DNA of 58,190 nucleotides, taken from the NCBI RefSeq assembly GCF_003605575.1, contig NZ_QKNY01000011.1, positions 1 to 58,190 of the forward strand. Direction: 5' to 3'. Below, piece by piece: positions 18,662 through 27,583 of this stretch. Source of the DNA: Halonotius aquaticus (GTDB taxonomy: Archaea; Halobacteriota; Halobacteria; Halobacteriales; Haloferacaceae). Position 1 is the first letter of the stretch. Every line of letters begins with the position of its first letter. Both the position numbers and the translations under genes were made by a program. The notes beneath the pieces were generated by a model. That model did not search any database, was not told where the DNA came from, and worked only from the letters and a program-made list of their open reading frames with translations.

Positions 18662-20008
18662 ATGACCGTAACTATCGTCGGCTCCCAGCTGGGCGATGAG
18701 GGCAAGGGCGCGCTCGTCGACATCTGGGGAGGCGACGCCGATGTCGTCGTCCGGTATCAGGGCGGCGACAACGCCGGCCACACTGTTGTCCAAGATGGGA
18801 CGGAGTACAAACTCTCCTTGGTTCCCAGCGGGGCGATCCGCGGGAAAGTCGGCGTGTTGGGCAACGGCTGTGTCGTCAATCCCGAGACGCTGTTTGACGA
18901 ACTTGATACCCTCCGCGACCAAGGGCTTGAACCGGATGTGCGACTCGCCCGCCGGGCGCACGTCATCCTCCCGTATCACCGCGTCCTCGACGGCATCGAG
19001 GAAGAGGCGAAAAGCGACGATGATCTCGCAGCCGGCACCACCGGTCGCGGGATCGGCCCAACCTACGAGGATAAGGCGGGTCGCCGCGGGATCCGCGTCG
19101 GCGACCTCCTCGATCCCGACGTGCTGCGCGACCGCCTCGAATACGCGGTGCCCCAGAAACGCGCGCTCGCCGAGGAGATCTACGGGCTCGACGTCGAGAA
19201 CTCCGAGCATGCCGACGCCTTCGATATCGACCATCTCTTTGCAACCTATCGGGAGTACGGCGAGCGGCTCAAATCGGAATCGATGACCGTCAACGCCGGC
19301 GAGTTCCTCAGCGACAAACACACCAGCGACGACGAACTGCTCTTCGAGGGTGCCCAGGGCACCTCCATCGACATCGACCACGGGATCTACCCCTACGTCA
19401 CCTCCTCAAATCCAACCGCCGGCGGTGCGGCCGTCGGCACCGGTGTCGCCCCGACAGTCATCGGCCAAGGCGAGGTCGTCGGCATCGTGAAGGCCTACCT
19501 CTCTCGGGTCGGCACCGGCCCGCTGCCGACGGAACTCGATGGCACCGACAGCGAGGAGGAACTGGCGGACTTCATCCGCGAGAAAGGCGGCGAGTTCGGC
19601 ACCGTAACGGGCCGACCACGACGGATCGGCTGGCTCGATATGCCGATGTTGCGGCACGCTGCCCGCGCCAACGGCTTCACCGGCATCGCCGTCAACCACA
19701 TCGACGTGCTGGCCGGACTTGATGAAATTAATGTCGGCCACGCCTACGAGCGTGAGGGCGAGGAACTGCTGACGATGCCGGCGACGACCGAACGGTGGGG
19801 CGAGTGTGAACCCGTGCTCAAATCCTTCGAGCCGTGGGACGAGGTTGACTGGGCCGCCGTCGCCGAGGAGGGCTACGACGCGATACCCGCGAATGCCCGC
19901 GAGTACCTCGACTACATCAGCGACGAGATGTCGACGCCGATCTACGCGGTCGGCATCGGCCCCGGGCGCGACGAGACAGTCGTCCTCGACAACCCCTTCG
20001 AGCAGTAA
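18662..20008 (+). CDS. purA: Adenylosuccinate synthetase
   Basis: Joins IMP and aspartate with GTP to give adenylosuccinate, the first step to AMP. The P-loop-like GDEGKG motif is at residues 11-16, the base-binding YQGGDNAGHT follows, and GTTGRGIGPTYEDKAGR and the LFEGAQGTSIDIDHGIYPYVTSSN segment match the family. It is 448 residues, near the usual 430-450. The start ATG 18662 (MTVTIVGSQLGDEGKG) places the motif correctly. It is followed by purD after 80 bases, making a purine pair. Confidence 0.97.
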   Translation: MTVTIVGSQLGDEGKGALVDIWGGDADVVVRYQGGDNAGHTVVQDGTEYKLSLVPSGAIRGKVGVLGNGCVVNPETLFDELDTLRDQGLEPDVRLARRAHVILPYHRVLDGIEEEAKSDDDLAAGTTGRGIGPTYEDKAGRRGIRVGDLLDPDVLRDRLEYAVPQKRALAEEIYGLDVENSEHADAFDIDHLFATYREYGERLKSESMTVNAGEFLSDKHTSDDELLFEGAQGTSIDIDHGIYPYVTSSNPTAGGAAVGTGVAPTVIGQGEVVGIVKAYLSRVGTGPLPTELDGTDSEEELADFIREKGGEFGTVTGRPRRIGWLDMPMLRHAARANGFTGIAVNHIDVLAGLDEINVGHAYEREGEELLTMPATTERWGECEPVLKSFEPWDEVDWAAVAEEGYDAIPANAREYLDYISDEMSTPIYAVGIGPGRDETVVLDNPFEQ

Positions 20009-20088
20009 GCCGGCGGAACTCGCCGGTGGCTGTTGTCTGCTGAGCGGACAAAGTAACACTTACACGCGGCCCGCGGTCTTTCTCGGAT

Positions 20089-21375
20089 ATGAGTGAAACC
20101 GTGCTGTTAGTTGGCGGTGGCGGCCGCGAACACGCGATCGCCCGCGCGTTGGCTCCTGACTGTTCGTTGTACGCTGTTGCCGGCAACCGCAACCCTGGCA
20201 TCACCGAACTCGCCGATGGGTTCGAACAGATCGACGGCACCGACGCCGAGGCGATCCGCGAGTACGCCGAAGAGATCGATGCGACACTCGCCATCGTCGG
20301 CCCGGAAGCCGGCTTGCAGGCCGGTGCCGCCGACGAACTCGACGCGGCGGGGATCTACACCTTTGGCCCACAGGCTGAGGAAGCCAGAATTGAAACCGAC
20401 AAAGCGTTCCAGCGGCGGTTCATGCAGGACAACAACATCCCGGGCTGTCCGGTCTTCGAGACGTTCGACGACATGGACGCCGCCTGCGAGTTCATCGACG
20501 ACTACGACGGCGATCTGGCCGTCAAACCGGTTGGCCTGACCGGCGGCAAGGGCGTCAAGGTCATCGGCGATCAGGTGACCAGCGAGGAGGCCAAAGCCTA
20601 TCTGCAGGAGTCAGACTACGAGGGGGTCGTCCTCGAAGAGCGGTTGATCGGCGAGGAGTTCACGATCCAAGCCTTCGTCGCTGACGGCGATCTGCGAACA
20701 GCGCCCGCCGTGCAGGATCACAAACGCGCCTACGAGGGCGACGAAGGCCCCAATACGGGCGGCATGGGCAGTTACAGCGACACCGGCTTCCAACTTCCAT
20801 TCATGCAGGACGGCGACTATGAGGCCGCCGTCGACATCATGGAGCAGACGGTCGCGGCGATGCCCGACTACAAGGGCGTGCTGTACGGCCAGTTCATGTT
20901 GACCACGGAGGGCCCGAAAGTCGTCGAGTTCAACGCCCGCTTCGGCGACCCCGAGGCGATGAACACGCTGCCGATCCTCGACACGCCGTTCCTCGACGTA
21001 CTGACCGCTGCCCGCGACGGCGACGACCTCCCAGAACTCGACTTCTCGGGCGAAGCGACGGTCTGTAAGTACGCGGTCCCTGACGGCTACCCAACTGATC
21101 CTGACGCCGGCGCAAAGATCGAGGTCAACGAGGAGACGGTCGGCGACGGACTCCTGTTCTACGCCAGCGTCGACGCCCGCGAGGACGGACTGTACACGAC
21201 GACCTCCCGTTCCTTTGCGGTCGTCGGCCGCGCTGACTCCATCGCCGCCGCCGAGGAAATCGCCGAGGACGCACTGGCGGCCGCCGGTGAGGGATTTCAC
21301 ATCCGCCACGATATCGGCAAGGCCGACCTCGTCCAACAGCGGATTGACCACATGAGCGAGTTGCGCGGCGAGTAA
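20089..21375 (+). CDS. purD: Phosphoribosylamine-glycine ligase
   Basis: ATP-grasp ligase of early purine synthesis, joining phosphoribosylamine and glycine. The N-terminal LLVGGGGREHAIARAL is the family N-domain motif. FMQDNNIPGCPVFETF, LAVKPVGLTGGKGVKVI and EFNARFGDPEAMNTLP are the ATP-grasp motifs. The length of 428 residues is standard. It starts at ATG 20089 and follows purA on the same strand with a short gap holding a likely TATA-poor leader. Confidence 0.97.
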   Translation: MSETVLLVGGGGREHAIARALAPDCSLYAVAGNRNPGITELADGFEQIDGTDAEAIREYAEEIDATLAIVGPEAGLQAGAADELDAAGIYTFGPQAEEARIETDKAFQRRFMQDNNIPGCPVFETFDDMDAACEFIDDYDGDLAVKPVGLTGGKGVKVIGDQVTSEEAKAYLQESDYEGVVLEERLIGEEFTIQAFVADGDLRTAPAVQDHKRAYEGDEGPNTGGMGSYSDTGFQLPFMQDGDYEAAVDIMEQTVAAMPDYKGVLYGQFMLTTEGPKVVEFNARFGDPEAMNTLPILDTPFLDVLTAARDGDDLPELDFSGEATVCKYAVPDGYPTDPDAGAKIEVNEETVGDGLLFYASVDAREDGLYTTTSRSFAVVGRADSIAAAEEIAEDALAAAGEGFHIRHDIGKADLVQQRIDHMSELRGE

Positions 21376-21425
21376 TCGCAGGGGCACACTCGATGTTTTT
21401 GTAGCCACCGCCCGAAGGGCAAGCC

Positions 21426-21992
21426 GTGCCGACAGCCGACACCGACGACAGCGACGACGTGCGCCGCCATGATCGCCTCCAGCGACGGCCGACCGCCGGC
21501 CCGCACAACTCGCTGTGGGGGTGGGCGTCGATCCGATCGCCGTGGCGGGTTGTCCGCAACTACCTCGTCGTCTGGCTGATCCGCATCTCACCGAGCCTGC
21601 GGCTGAAAAACTGGCTGCTGCGGCGGTTGGGCGCGAGCGTTGGCACCGGCGTTTCGTGGGGGCTTGAGGCGACCCCAGATGTGTTCTGGCCGGAGCGCAT
21701 ATCCGTTGGCGACCACGCGATCATCGGCTACGACGCGACGCTGCTCTGTCACGAGTTTTTACAGGACGAATATCGGCTTGGTGAGATCGTGATCGGCGAA
21801 GAGGCGATGATCGGCGCGGGCGCGACAGTGCTGCCGGGCGTCAAGATCGGCGACGGCGCGCAGGTCGCGGCCAACTCGCTGGTGACACGTGATGTCCCGG
21901 CCGGCGCGACCGTCGCCGGCGTGCCGGCGGAGCCGATTGATCACGGCGAAGCTACCCACACCGGTGACGATGCGGGTGACGCTGAGTCCTGA
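21426..21992 (+). CDS. Left-handed beta-helix acyltransferase
   Basis: A 188-residue hexapeptide-repeat transferase. After a basic and hydrophobic N-terminal helix (VVWLIRISPSLRLKNWLLRRLGA), the repeats ISVGDHAIIGYDATLL, IVIGEEAMIGAGATVLPGVKIGDGAQVAANSLVTRDVPAGATVAGVPAEPI form the coil, and CHEF supplies the likely active-site His. The start is GTG at 21426. It probably acetylates a sugar or similar acceptor at the membrane. An Asp/Glu tail follows. Confidence 0.83.
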   Translation: MPTADTDDSDDVRRHDRLQRRPTAGPHNSLWGWASIRSPWRVVRNYLVVWLIRISPSLRLKNWLLRRLGASVGTGVSWGLEATPDVFWPERISVGDHAIIGYDATLLCHEFLQDEYRLGEIVIGEEAMIGAGATVLPGVKIGDGAQVAANSLVTRDVPAGATVAGVPAEPIDHGEATHTGDDAGDAES

Positions 21993-22000
21993 TCAGCGTG

Positions 22001-23224
22001 CTACGATGTCGCTGCGTCGTCTGTTTCGGTTGCTGACTCCGCAGCGGCAACCGCTTTCGCTCGGTCTTCCAGCCCTCGCAGGACGTCCGGGCGGCCGAGG
22101 ACATAGATCGTTTCCGCAACCGCAAAGCCACGATCCCGATCCGGGAGGGCTGTTAGCTTCCCGCCGTCGGGGCGGATCGCCACGACCGTCGCTGTCAACG
22201 CGCGTGGCGTCAACCCAACAAGTTCGCTGTCAGCCTCGATGGTAACCGTTCCCATCGTCTCGTCGACACCGCGCAGCAGGGTCGCAAACTCGCGGTCGGC
22301 CTGCGGTTCGGCGGGCATCGTCACCAGCCGATAGCCGGCGGTCGGTGACAACAGCGTCTCGTCGCCGTCATCGACGACCAGGGTTACCGTGTCGCCGGCG
22401 ACGCCGCGGAGTTCGCCGGTTGTTAGTCGTTCCGGCGTCTCGCCGGTCGTCCAGACCTGTACGGTATCGCCCGGCGAAGCGTTGTTCGGCGGGTCGGCAC
22501 GGATCGCCACGGCGACGCTGCCGGGCGCGATCGTCGCGCCGATGCCCGCCGCCCGCGAACCGACGGCGAGATACTCAACGGTTCCCTCGGCCGTGAGATC
22601 GATATCAACGTAGCCGACCGCGTAATCTTCCTTCAGTCGCTCGATCAGCCGACTCCGGAGTTCCTCGACAGTGAGCCGCCGCGGGAACAGCAGCGTCTTG
22701 TCGGCGAGTTCGGCTTTGGTCTCATCCGTGACGGGATCGTAGCTCTCCATGTCGTCGATCTCATCCGGGAGGGTGATCGTGGTCACCCGGCCGGCCGAGC
22801 GGACGACCGTCCCGACCTCGCCTTCGAACTCTCGGAGTCCGGCCAGCGAGAACAGATTGCTACTGACCGCATCGCCGAGTCGGCGGCCGACCGGCGCGGC
22901 CACCGCCGCGATGCTGAGCGCGACGACATTGAAGAAGACGACGCCAGGCTCAAAGAGGTCAACGGAGATGTCGCTGACGGCGACACCCAACGAGGTCGTG
23001 TTGATGTACAAAGCGACAACCGAGACGCCGACAAAGGCGACAACCCCCTCCGGGACGGTCTGTTTGAAATACCAGCGGTAGGCGACCGCAAGGCCACCAG
23101 CGGCGAGCAACGACAGCAGCGCGTAGATGATGAGGTTGATCAGGGCCGCGGTTGGTGACTCGAAGGTAACTGGCGATGGCGGGCCAGTCGTGAACGCATC
23201 GACCAGCGAATCGGTGGCGGTCAT
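22001..23224 (-). CDS. Membrane protein with RCK_C/TrkA-C-like domain
   Basis: A 407-residue protein with three N-terminal membrane segments (residues 20-110, including LIIYALLSLLAAGGLAVAYRWYF), a middle cytoplasmic domain, and a C-terminal TrkA-C-like domain (DETMGTVTIEADSELVGLTPRALTATVVAIRPDG ... AETIYVLGRP). It starts at ATG 23224, overlapping the stop of the upstream gene by four bases (ATGA). It is a clear paralogue of that gene: both share the TM plus two-domain layout. RCK_C domains bind ligands such as c-di-AMP and the dacZ gene is nearby, so a regulator of K+ channels is a reasonable inference. Confidence 0.78.
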   Translation of the reverse strand: MTATDSLVDAFTTGPPSPVTFESPTAALINLIIYALLSLLAAGGLAVAYRWYFKQTVPEGVVAFVGVSVVALYINTTSLGVAVSDISVDLFEPGVVFFNVVALSIAAVAAPVGRRLGDAVSSNLFSLAGLREFEGEVGTVVRSAGRVTTITLPDEIDDMESYDPVTDETKAELADKTLLFPRRLTVEELRSRLIERLKEDYAVGYVDIDLTAEGTVEYLAVGSRAAGIGATIAPGSVAVAIRADPPNNASPGDTVQVWTTGETPERLTTGELRGVAGDTVTLVVDDGDETLLSPTAGYRLVTMPAEPQADREFATLLRGVDETMGTVTIEADSELVGLTPRALTATVVAIRPDGGKLTALPDRDRGFAVAETIYVLGRPDVLRGLEDRAKAVAAAESATETDDAATS

Positions 23225-24453
23225 GTTGCGGCCTCCGCAAACCGCGTCAGCGACTCGCTCGTCCCGATGACATACAGTGTATCTCCCGCCGACAACGGCT
23301 GGTCGCCTCGGGGGGCAACTTGCCATTTCTCGTGGTTGGCCGCGAGAACCAACACATCGTAGCTGTCCCGGACACCCACCTCGCCGATGGTATGCTCATC
23401 AAGTGGGCCGCCGCCGGCGACAGTCACTTTCTTGAACTGGATGCCGGAGCGACGCAGCAGCGACACCAACTCGAACTCCCGGCGCGTCCCCCGCGAACGG
23501 ACGACGACCTGTGGATCGGTCGCCGACAACAACGTCGTCGCGTCTGACCGGGAGACAGCGACGGTAATGCGGCCCTCGCCGCCGGTCGTCGTCGCGGCCG
23601 CGGGCAGCGGTACCGGCGGCTCCTCGCCACCATCAGTCGCGAGCGTGTCGTCGGCTGGCGGTGGCGAGGAATCAGTCGTCGTCGGTGCTCCCGATCGGGC
23701 GGCGATCACCGTTCCGGTCACCGTCGTCTCGGAGGTGACGATCCGTACCGACTCGCCGCGAGCGATGCCGGACGGCACCAACGCCGAAAGCGAGACGGCC
23801 CGCTTGCCAGCGGGGACGCGCCGTGAGGTGCTGCCCATCGGCGGCGCGGCAGCAACGCGGGCGCGGGCGGCTTCGTCCAAGGAGACAGTCACGTCGGCGA
23901 GATCGAACTCCGACTGCAGGCGATCGGCAAACCGACTTTCCAACTCGGCGATCGGCAGGTCGGCCGGAAACGTCCATTCGCCGTCGCCGATCTCCTGGCG
24001 AAGCGCCGCGGGCAGCGGTGGGTAGCCCTCGATGTCGCTGACCTCGCCCAACACGGTGAGTCGCACCTGATTTCGCCCGCCGACGAGTTCGATCACGTCC
24101 GTGTTCAGCGTTCGGTCGCGGAGCGATTTGATCGTGAGCCGTTTCGGGGCTGACGCGCCGAGTTTGTCGCCCTGGGCGTGGGCGTACAACGCGAGCATCA
24201 ACACGACCACGATGGCGGTGAGGATCGAGGCGGCGTTCTCCGAGGAACGGATCGTCGGATCGTTGAGTGCGAGCAGCCCGCCGTTGATGCCGGCGATCGC
24301 CAAAGCGAGGACGACGACACCGAGTCCGGGGATCGACACATCGGTGACGTACTTAAACAGGAAGCCGAGCACCCCGGAGACTAACGCGGGGATGATCCCG
24401 GTTAGCACGCCGAGATAGACGCCCAGGAGGATATCAAACGGAAGCGCGGTCAT
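23221..24453 (-). CDS. Membrane protein with RCK_C/TrkA-C domain
   Basis: A 410-residue protein with three N-terminal membrane segments (FDILLGVYLGVLTGIIPALVSGVLGF, VVVLALAIAGINGGLLAL, ILTAIVVVLMLALYAHA), a cytoplasmic middle region with an SPPP-rich linker near 270, and a C-terminal RCK_C domain: EHTIGEVGVRDSYDVLVLAANHEKW then LSAGDTLYVIGTSESL. The next gene downstream is its paralogue, overlapping by ATGA, so the pair is probably made together as a hetero-oligomer. It is divergent from the K+ channel gene at 24584. There is no pore loop of its own. Confidence 0.8.
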   Translation of the reverse strand: MTALPFDILLGVYLGVLTGIIPALVSGVLGFLFKYVTDVSIPGLGVVVLALAIAGINGGLLALNDPTIRSSENAASILTAIVVVLMLALYAHAQGDKLGASAPKRLTIKSLRDRTLNTDVIELVGGRNQVRLTVLGEVSDIEGYPPLPAALRQEIGDGEWTFPADLPIAELESRFADRLQSEFDLADVTVSLDEAARARVAAAPPMGSTSRRVPAGKRAVSLSALVPSGIARGESVRIVTSETTVTGTVIAARSGAPTTTDSSPPPADDTLATDGGEEPPVPLPAAATTTGGEGRITVAVSRSDATTLLSATDPQVVVRSRGTRREFELVSLLRRSGIQFKKVTVAGGGPLDEHTIGEVGVRDSYDVLVLAANHEKWQVAPRGDQPLSAGDTLYVIGTSESLTRFAEAAT

Positions 24454-24583
24454 TGGCGTGGTATGCAGGCGGATTCGGTTAAATCGTTCTCTTCAGCGGG
24501 TTTCGGCGCAGGCGGCGACCCCTGTCTTCGGGGGCGGTGACGATCCGGGGTGTATTAGTAGTCAGCCACCAGAGGCCACTCCG

Positions 24584-25738
24584 ATGACGTGGACACGGGA
24601 GTGGGTGAGCGTCAGAGCGTCGATCCTGCTGACGTTCGCCGTCGCCATCCTGTCGATCATCGTTGGCCTCGTGCATATCACGACCGGCGGCGTCGACAGC
24701 GAACTCGCCGCGGTCGTGCCGACAGCGGTGCGACGAACGGTCGGCTTCACCGGGACGCTGACCGGGTTTACGATGCTCGGCAGCGCGTATGCCCTGAAAA
24801 GCCGCTTTCGGATCGGCTGGTATGCGACAGTGGTGTTGCTCCCGATCACGGCGATCCAAGGGCTGTTGCAGGTATCGACATTTTCGCTGCCGTTGGTCGG
24901 ACTATCACTCATCTCTGTGCCGGCATTACTCCTCAATCGCTCGCGGTTCGATCGCTCGTTTTCGCCGTCGCCAACGCAGTTGGCCGCCGGTGTGGCCCTC
25001 GTCACAGCGATCTCCTATGGAACGTTTGGTTCCTACGCGCTCCGCGATGAGTTCAGCGGGTTGACGACGCTGACCGACGCGTTCTACTATACGATTGTCA
25101 CCGCCAGTACCGTCGGCTACGGCGACGTGACCGCTGCCTCCGAGCTCGGCAAGCTGTTTTCGATCTCGGTGCTGCTGATCAACGTCGCCGCCTTCGCGGT
25201 CGCCCTCGGTGTCCTGTTGACGCCCGCGATCGAAGCCCAACTCTCGAAAGCACTCGGACGCATGACAGACAGCCAGTTCAACCTCCTCGACGATCACGTG
25301 ATCCTCCTCGGCTATGGGGATCTGACCGAACCGATTATCGAAAATCTCGGCGACGAGACCCAGTTTGCTGTCGTCACGACAGACGAAGCCGCGGCCCGGC
25401 GGCTCGCAGAGCGCGATATCGCCGTGTTGACCGCCGAACCGAGCGATGAGGCCCCGCTACAGCAGGTCAGAATCAGCGACGCCCGGGCGGCGATCGCCGC
25501 CACCGAAAACGACGCCCAAGACGCCTTAGCGATCCTCACCGCCAAACAGCTCAGCGACGACCTGACTGTCCTCGCGGCCGCGATGCAGCGAGAAAACGTC
25601 GCCAAACTCCGCCACGCCGGGGCCGACCGCGTCATCAGCCCCGCCGAGATCGGTGGCCGACTGCTGGCGAACTCCGCGATCGGGAAACGCGACGCTGAGG
25701 AAGCCTCCAACCAGCTGCTCGGCGAGGACAGCGACTAG
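24584..25738 (+). CDS. Potassium channel with TrkA-N (RCK) domain
   Basis: A 384-residue channel. About six membrane segments lead to the pore with the selectivity filter TVGYGD in ASTVGYGDVTAAS, followed by the last pore helix. After residue 230 comes a cytoplasmic Rossmann-like RCK domain: DDHVILLGYGDLTEPIIENL. The usual GxGxxG turn is changed to GYGDLT, which may alter nucleotide binding. I begin at ATG 24584 (MTWTREWVSVRASILL), which opens at the first membrane segment. It lies opposite the two RCK_C genes. Confidence 0.9.
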   Translation: MTWTREWVSVRASILLTFAVAILSIIVGLVHITTGGVDSELAAVVPTAVRRTVGFTGTLTGFTMLGSAYALKSRFRIGWYATVVLLPITAIQGLLQVSTFSLPLVGLSLISVPALLLNRSRFDRSFSPSPTQLAAGVALVTAISYGTFGSYALRDEFSGLTTLTDAFYYTIVTASTVGYGDVTAASELGKLFSISVLLINVAAFAVALGVLLTPAIEAQLSKALGRMTDSQFNLLDDHVILLGYGDLTEPIIENLGDETQFAVVTTDEAAARRLAERDIAVLTAEPSDEAPLQQVRISDARAAIAATENDAQDALAILTAKQLSDDLTVLAAAMQRENVAKLRHAGADRVISPAEIGGRLLANSAIGKRDAEEASNQLLGEDSD

Positions 25739-25814
25739 TCACCGTGGTGGTGTGCTGACACGGATAGGGAAACCGACGACGATAGCGACACCGCTGACAC
25801 AGCGAGCGACGGGA

Positions 25815-26600
25815 TTACTGGATCCGAACGATCCCGTCTCGAAGCACCGTTCGATTCGGAACGATATGTTCCTCGCCGTCCGTGTCGATGCGGGTGACAA
25901 AGAGGTCGATCTCTTGGACGATCCCCTGTTGGCCGGCGACAGCAACCTCGTCGCCGATGCTGTAGGGTTCCGTGAGGAGGAGATAGACGCCGACCGCACC
26001 GGAGGCCAGCAGTTCTTGGGTCGCAATCGCGGTGAAGACGATGAGGGCTAACGCATAGGCACCCAACAGCACGATCAACGCATTCGTGGCGACGCCGATC
26101 TGCCCGAGGGCGATCAGGGTCGCGACGAACAAGACGCTGTAGCGGGCAGTCGCCGGAATGACGCCGATCTCGGGGAGTTTGATCCCCCGAAGCCGTTCGG
26201 AGACCAACACCTCGATCTTATCGCCGATGATGATCCCGACGACGAGGATGAGCAGCGCGGTCGCAAGCTGCGGGAGGAAAACCGCCGCCGCCCGCAAAAA
26301 GAGGTCAGCAAACTGAATATTGGTAAAGGTACCGGCGATAAACACCGAGAGGACGATCACGAAGTAGCCCGCCAGCTTGGTGATGAGGCCGACTGTCGAG
26401 GTGCCGTATTCGCCGGCCGCGCGCTCGACGGCTGTGCCCTCGACAGCGTCGTCGATGCCGAGGCGATGGAGCAGTCGCCGACCCATGAGCATCGTCAGAT
26501 ACCCAAGGATGATGCCCAGCAGGACGATCCCGGCGGCAACCCACAGGCGTGTGGAGATGGCCGCGAGCCAGTCGGGAAGCGCAACTTGGAGTACCGACAC
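25815..26600 (-). CDS. MscS-family mechanosensitive channel
   Basis: A 261-residue channel with an N-terminal TM helix, four more TM segments and the MscS pore helix ALIVFTAIATQELLASGAVGVYLLL, then the beta-domain start EPYSIGDEVAVAGQQGIVQEIDLFVTRIDTDGEEHIVPNRTVLRDGI. It ends soon after the beta domain, so the C-terminal alpha/beta cage of typical MscS is missing. The start is GTG at 26600. The dacZ gene ends five bases upstream, and the two are very probably one operon; c-di-AMP signalling is tied to osmotic control in haloarchaea. Confidence 0.88.
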   Translation of the reverse strand: MSVLQVALPDWLAAISTRLWVAAGIVLLGIILGYLTMLMGRRLLHRLGIDDAVEGTAVERAAGEYGTSTVGLITKLAGYFVIVLSVFIAGTFTNIQFADLFLRAAAVFLPQLATALLILVVGIIIGDKIEVLVSERLRGIKLPEIGVIPATARYSVLFVATLIALGQIGVATNALIVLLGAYALALIVFTAIATQELLASGAVGVYLLLTEPYSIGDEVAVAGQQGIVQEIDLFVTRIDTDGEEHIVPNRTVLRDGIVRIQ

Positions 26601-26605
26601 GTCGA

Positions 26606-27412
26606 TCAGTGCTCCTCTGGATCAAGTTCGAGTATGAGTTCGCCGCCTTTGAACGCTCTGACCAGCCCATCGGATTCCGACAGCACGATCGCCGTCGCGT
26701 TGGTGTCGCGGGTGATCGCACCGCCGGCCATGTGGCGCGCGCCGAGGCCTTTCGGGATGTCGATGCCCTCCGCGCTCGGTTCGAGATAGCGGTAAGCGGA
26801 GACGATCTTGCCGGAATCGGAGATGACGAACGCGCCGTCGAGTCGGGAAAACTCCTTGAGCATCACGTTGACGATGGGATCGCCGACGTGGACGTGGGAT
26901 TTCTCAAAGGGGTTGTAGCTCAGCGGGCGGGATTTGTTCATTACCTTGCCCGCGTCGCCGACGACGAAGAGCGCGCCGACCGGGCTGCCCTTCTGGCCTT
27001 TCCGGCCGAGTTCGAGGGCAACATCGAACACGTCGCGGATGACGTTCGGGTCGGCCCGTGAGTTCGTAAAGAGGTCGTAGAGTCCCGAGCGCAGGTCTTC
27101 GCTGACCCGCACCCGGACAGCCGAATCGGCGTCGTCGGCGAAGATCGAGCCGAAGCAGGCGATCGTGTTGCCTTCCTCAACGAGATCGTTGTCCATCGCG
27201 CCCTCGATGCCGAATCGGATCCGATCTTTGATGTTGGTGAACTCGATCGGGAGTTCGACGAAGGTCTCGGCCTCGACGGTGTTTTCGCCGGCGACGACAA
27301 CGACGTTGTCGGTGTCCGCAAACCGCTCGTAGAACGCCCCGTTGGGCGAAAAGAGGAACACACTGTCGATATCTGCCATGATGTCCGCAAGAACGTCATC
27401 AAAGGAGCCCAT
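26606..27412 (-). CDS. dacZ: Diadenylate cyclase DacZ (c-di-AMP synthase)
   Basis: Converts two ATP to cyclic di-AMP, a second messenger for osmotic and K+ balance. The DAC domain sits in the C-terminal half: SRLDGAFVISDSGKIVSA has the DGA motif, and GLGARHMAGGAITRDTNA is the RHR-like motif. The N-terminal half (MADIDSVFLFSPNGAFYERF) is the archaeal regulatory domain. It is 268 residues, the expected length for the haloarchaeal enzyme. It heads the dacZ-mscS unit. A TTTAAGAA-like box at about 27437-27444 on the minus strand fits its promoter. Confidence 0.95.
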   Translation of the reverse strand: MGSFDDVLADIMADIDSVFLFSPNGAFYERFADTDNVVVVAGENTVEAETFVELPIEFTNIKDRIRFGIEGAMDNDLVEEGNTIACFGSIFADDADSAVRVRVSEDLRSGLYDLFTNSRADPNVIRDVFDVALELGRKGQKGSPVGALFVVGDAGKVMNKSRPLSYNPFEKSHVHVGDPIVNVMLKEFSRLDGAFVISDSGKIVSAYRYLEPSAEGIDIPKGLGARHMAGGAITRDTNATAIVLSESDGLVRAFKGGELILELDPEEH

Positions 27413-27454
27413 TGGCGTATATATGTTGGCTGGATTCTTAAAGCTGTACTGGAA

Positions 27455-27476
27455 GTGTCAGACGCGCGGCTGACAC
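27455..27476. promoter_or_regulatory. Inverted repeat in the dacZ/MFS divergent promoter
   Basis: GTGTCAG at 27455-27461 and CTGACAC at 27470-27476 are perfect 7-bp arms around an 8-base GC-rich loop. The repeat lies about 43 bases upstream of the dacZ start and about 110 upstream of the MFS start. It could be an operator between the divergent genes or a structured element. Binding by a regulator is inferred. Confidence 0.45.
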
Positions 27477-27572
27477 ACGCGGGCCCGGAGCGAAGCCCAG
27501 AGGCGAATGAAAAGCGCATTCAACGACCGCCGCCAACTAGGAAGTGTCGTGACCACTCAGCGGTTTGCCATC

Positions 27573-27580
27573 GGAGGTGA
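27573..27580 (+). promoter_or_regulatory. Strong Shine-Dalgarno site before the MFS gene
   Basis: GGAGGTGA lies 3 bases before the ATG at 27584 and fully matches the archaeal 16S rRNA tail. Such full-length sites are rare in haloarchaea, where many messages lack leaders, so it supports the start choice. Confidence 0.75.
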
Positions 27581-27583
27581 CCG

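Noticed and set aside
20611-21591. 326-codon minus-strand frame
   Set aside because: It is the antisense of purD with basic, low-complexity character.
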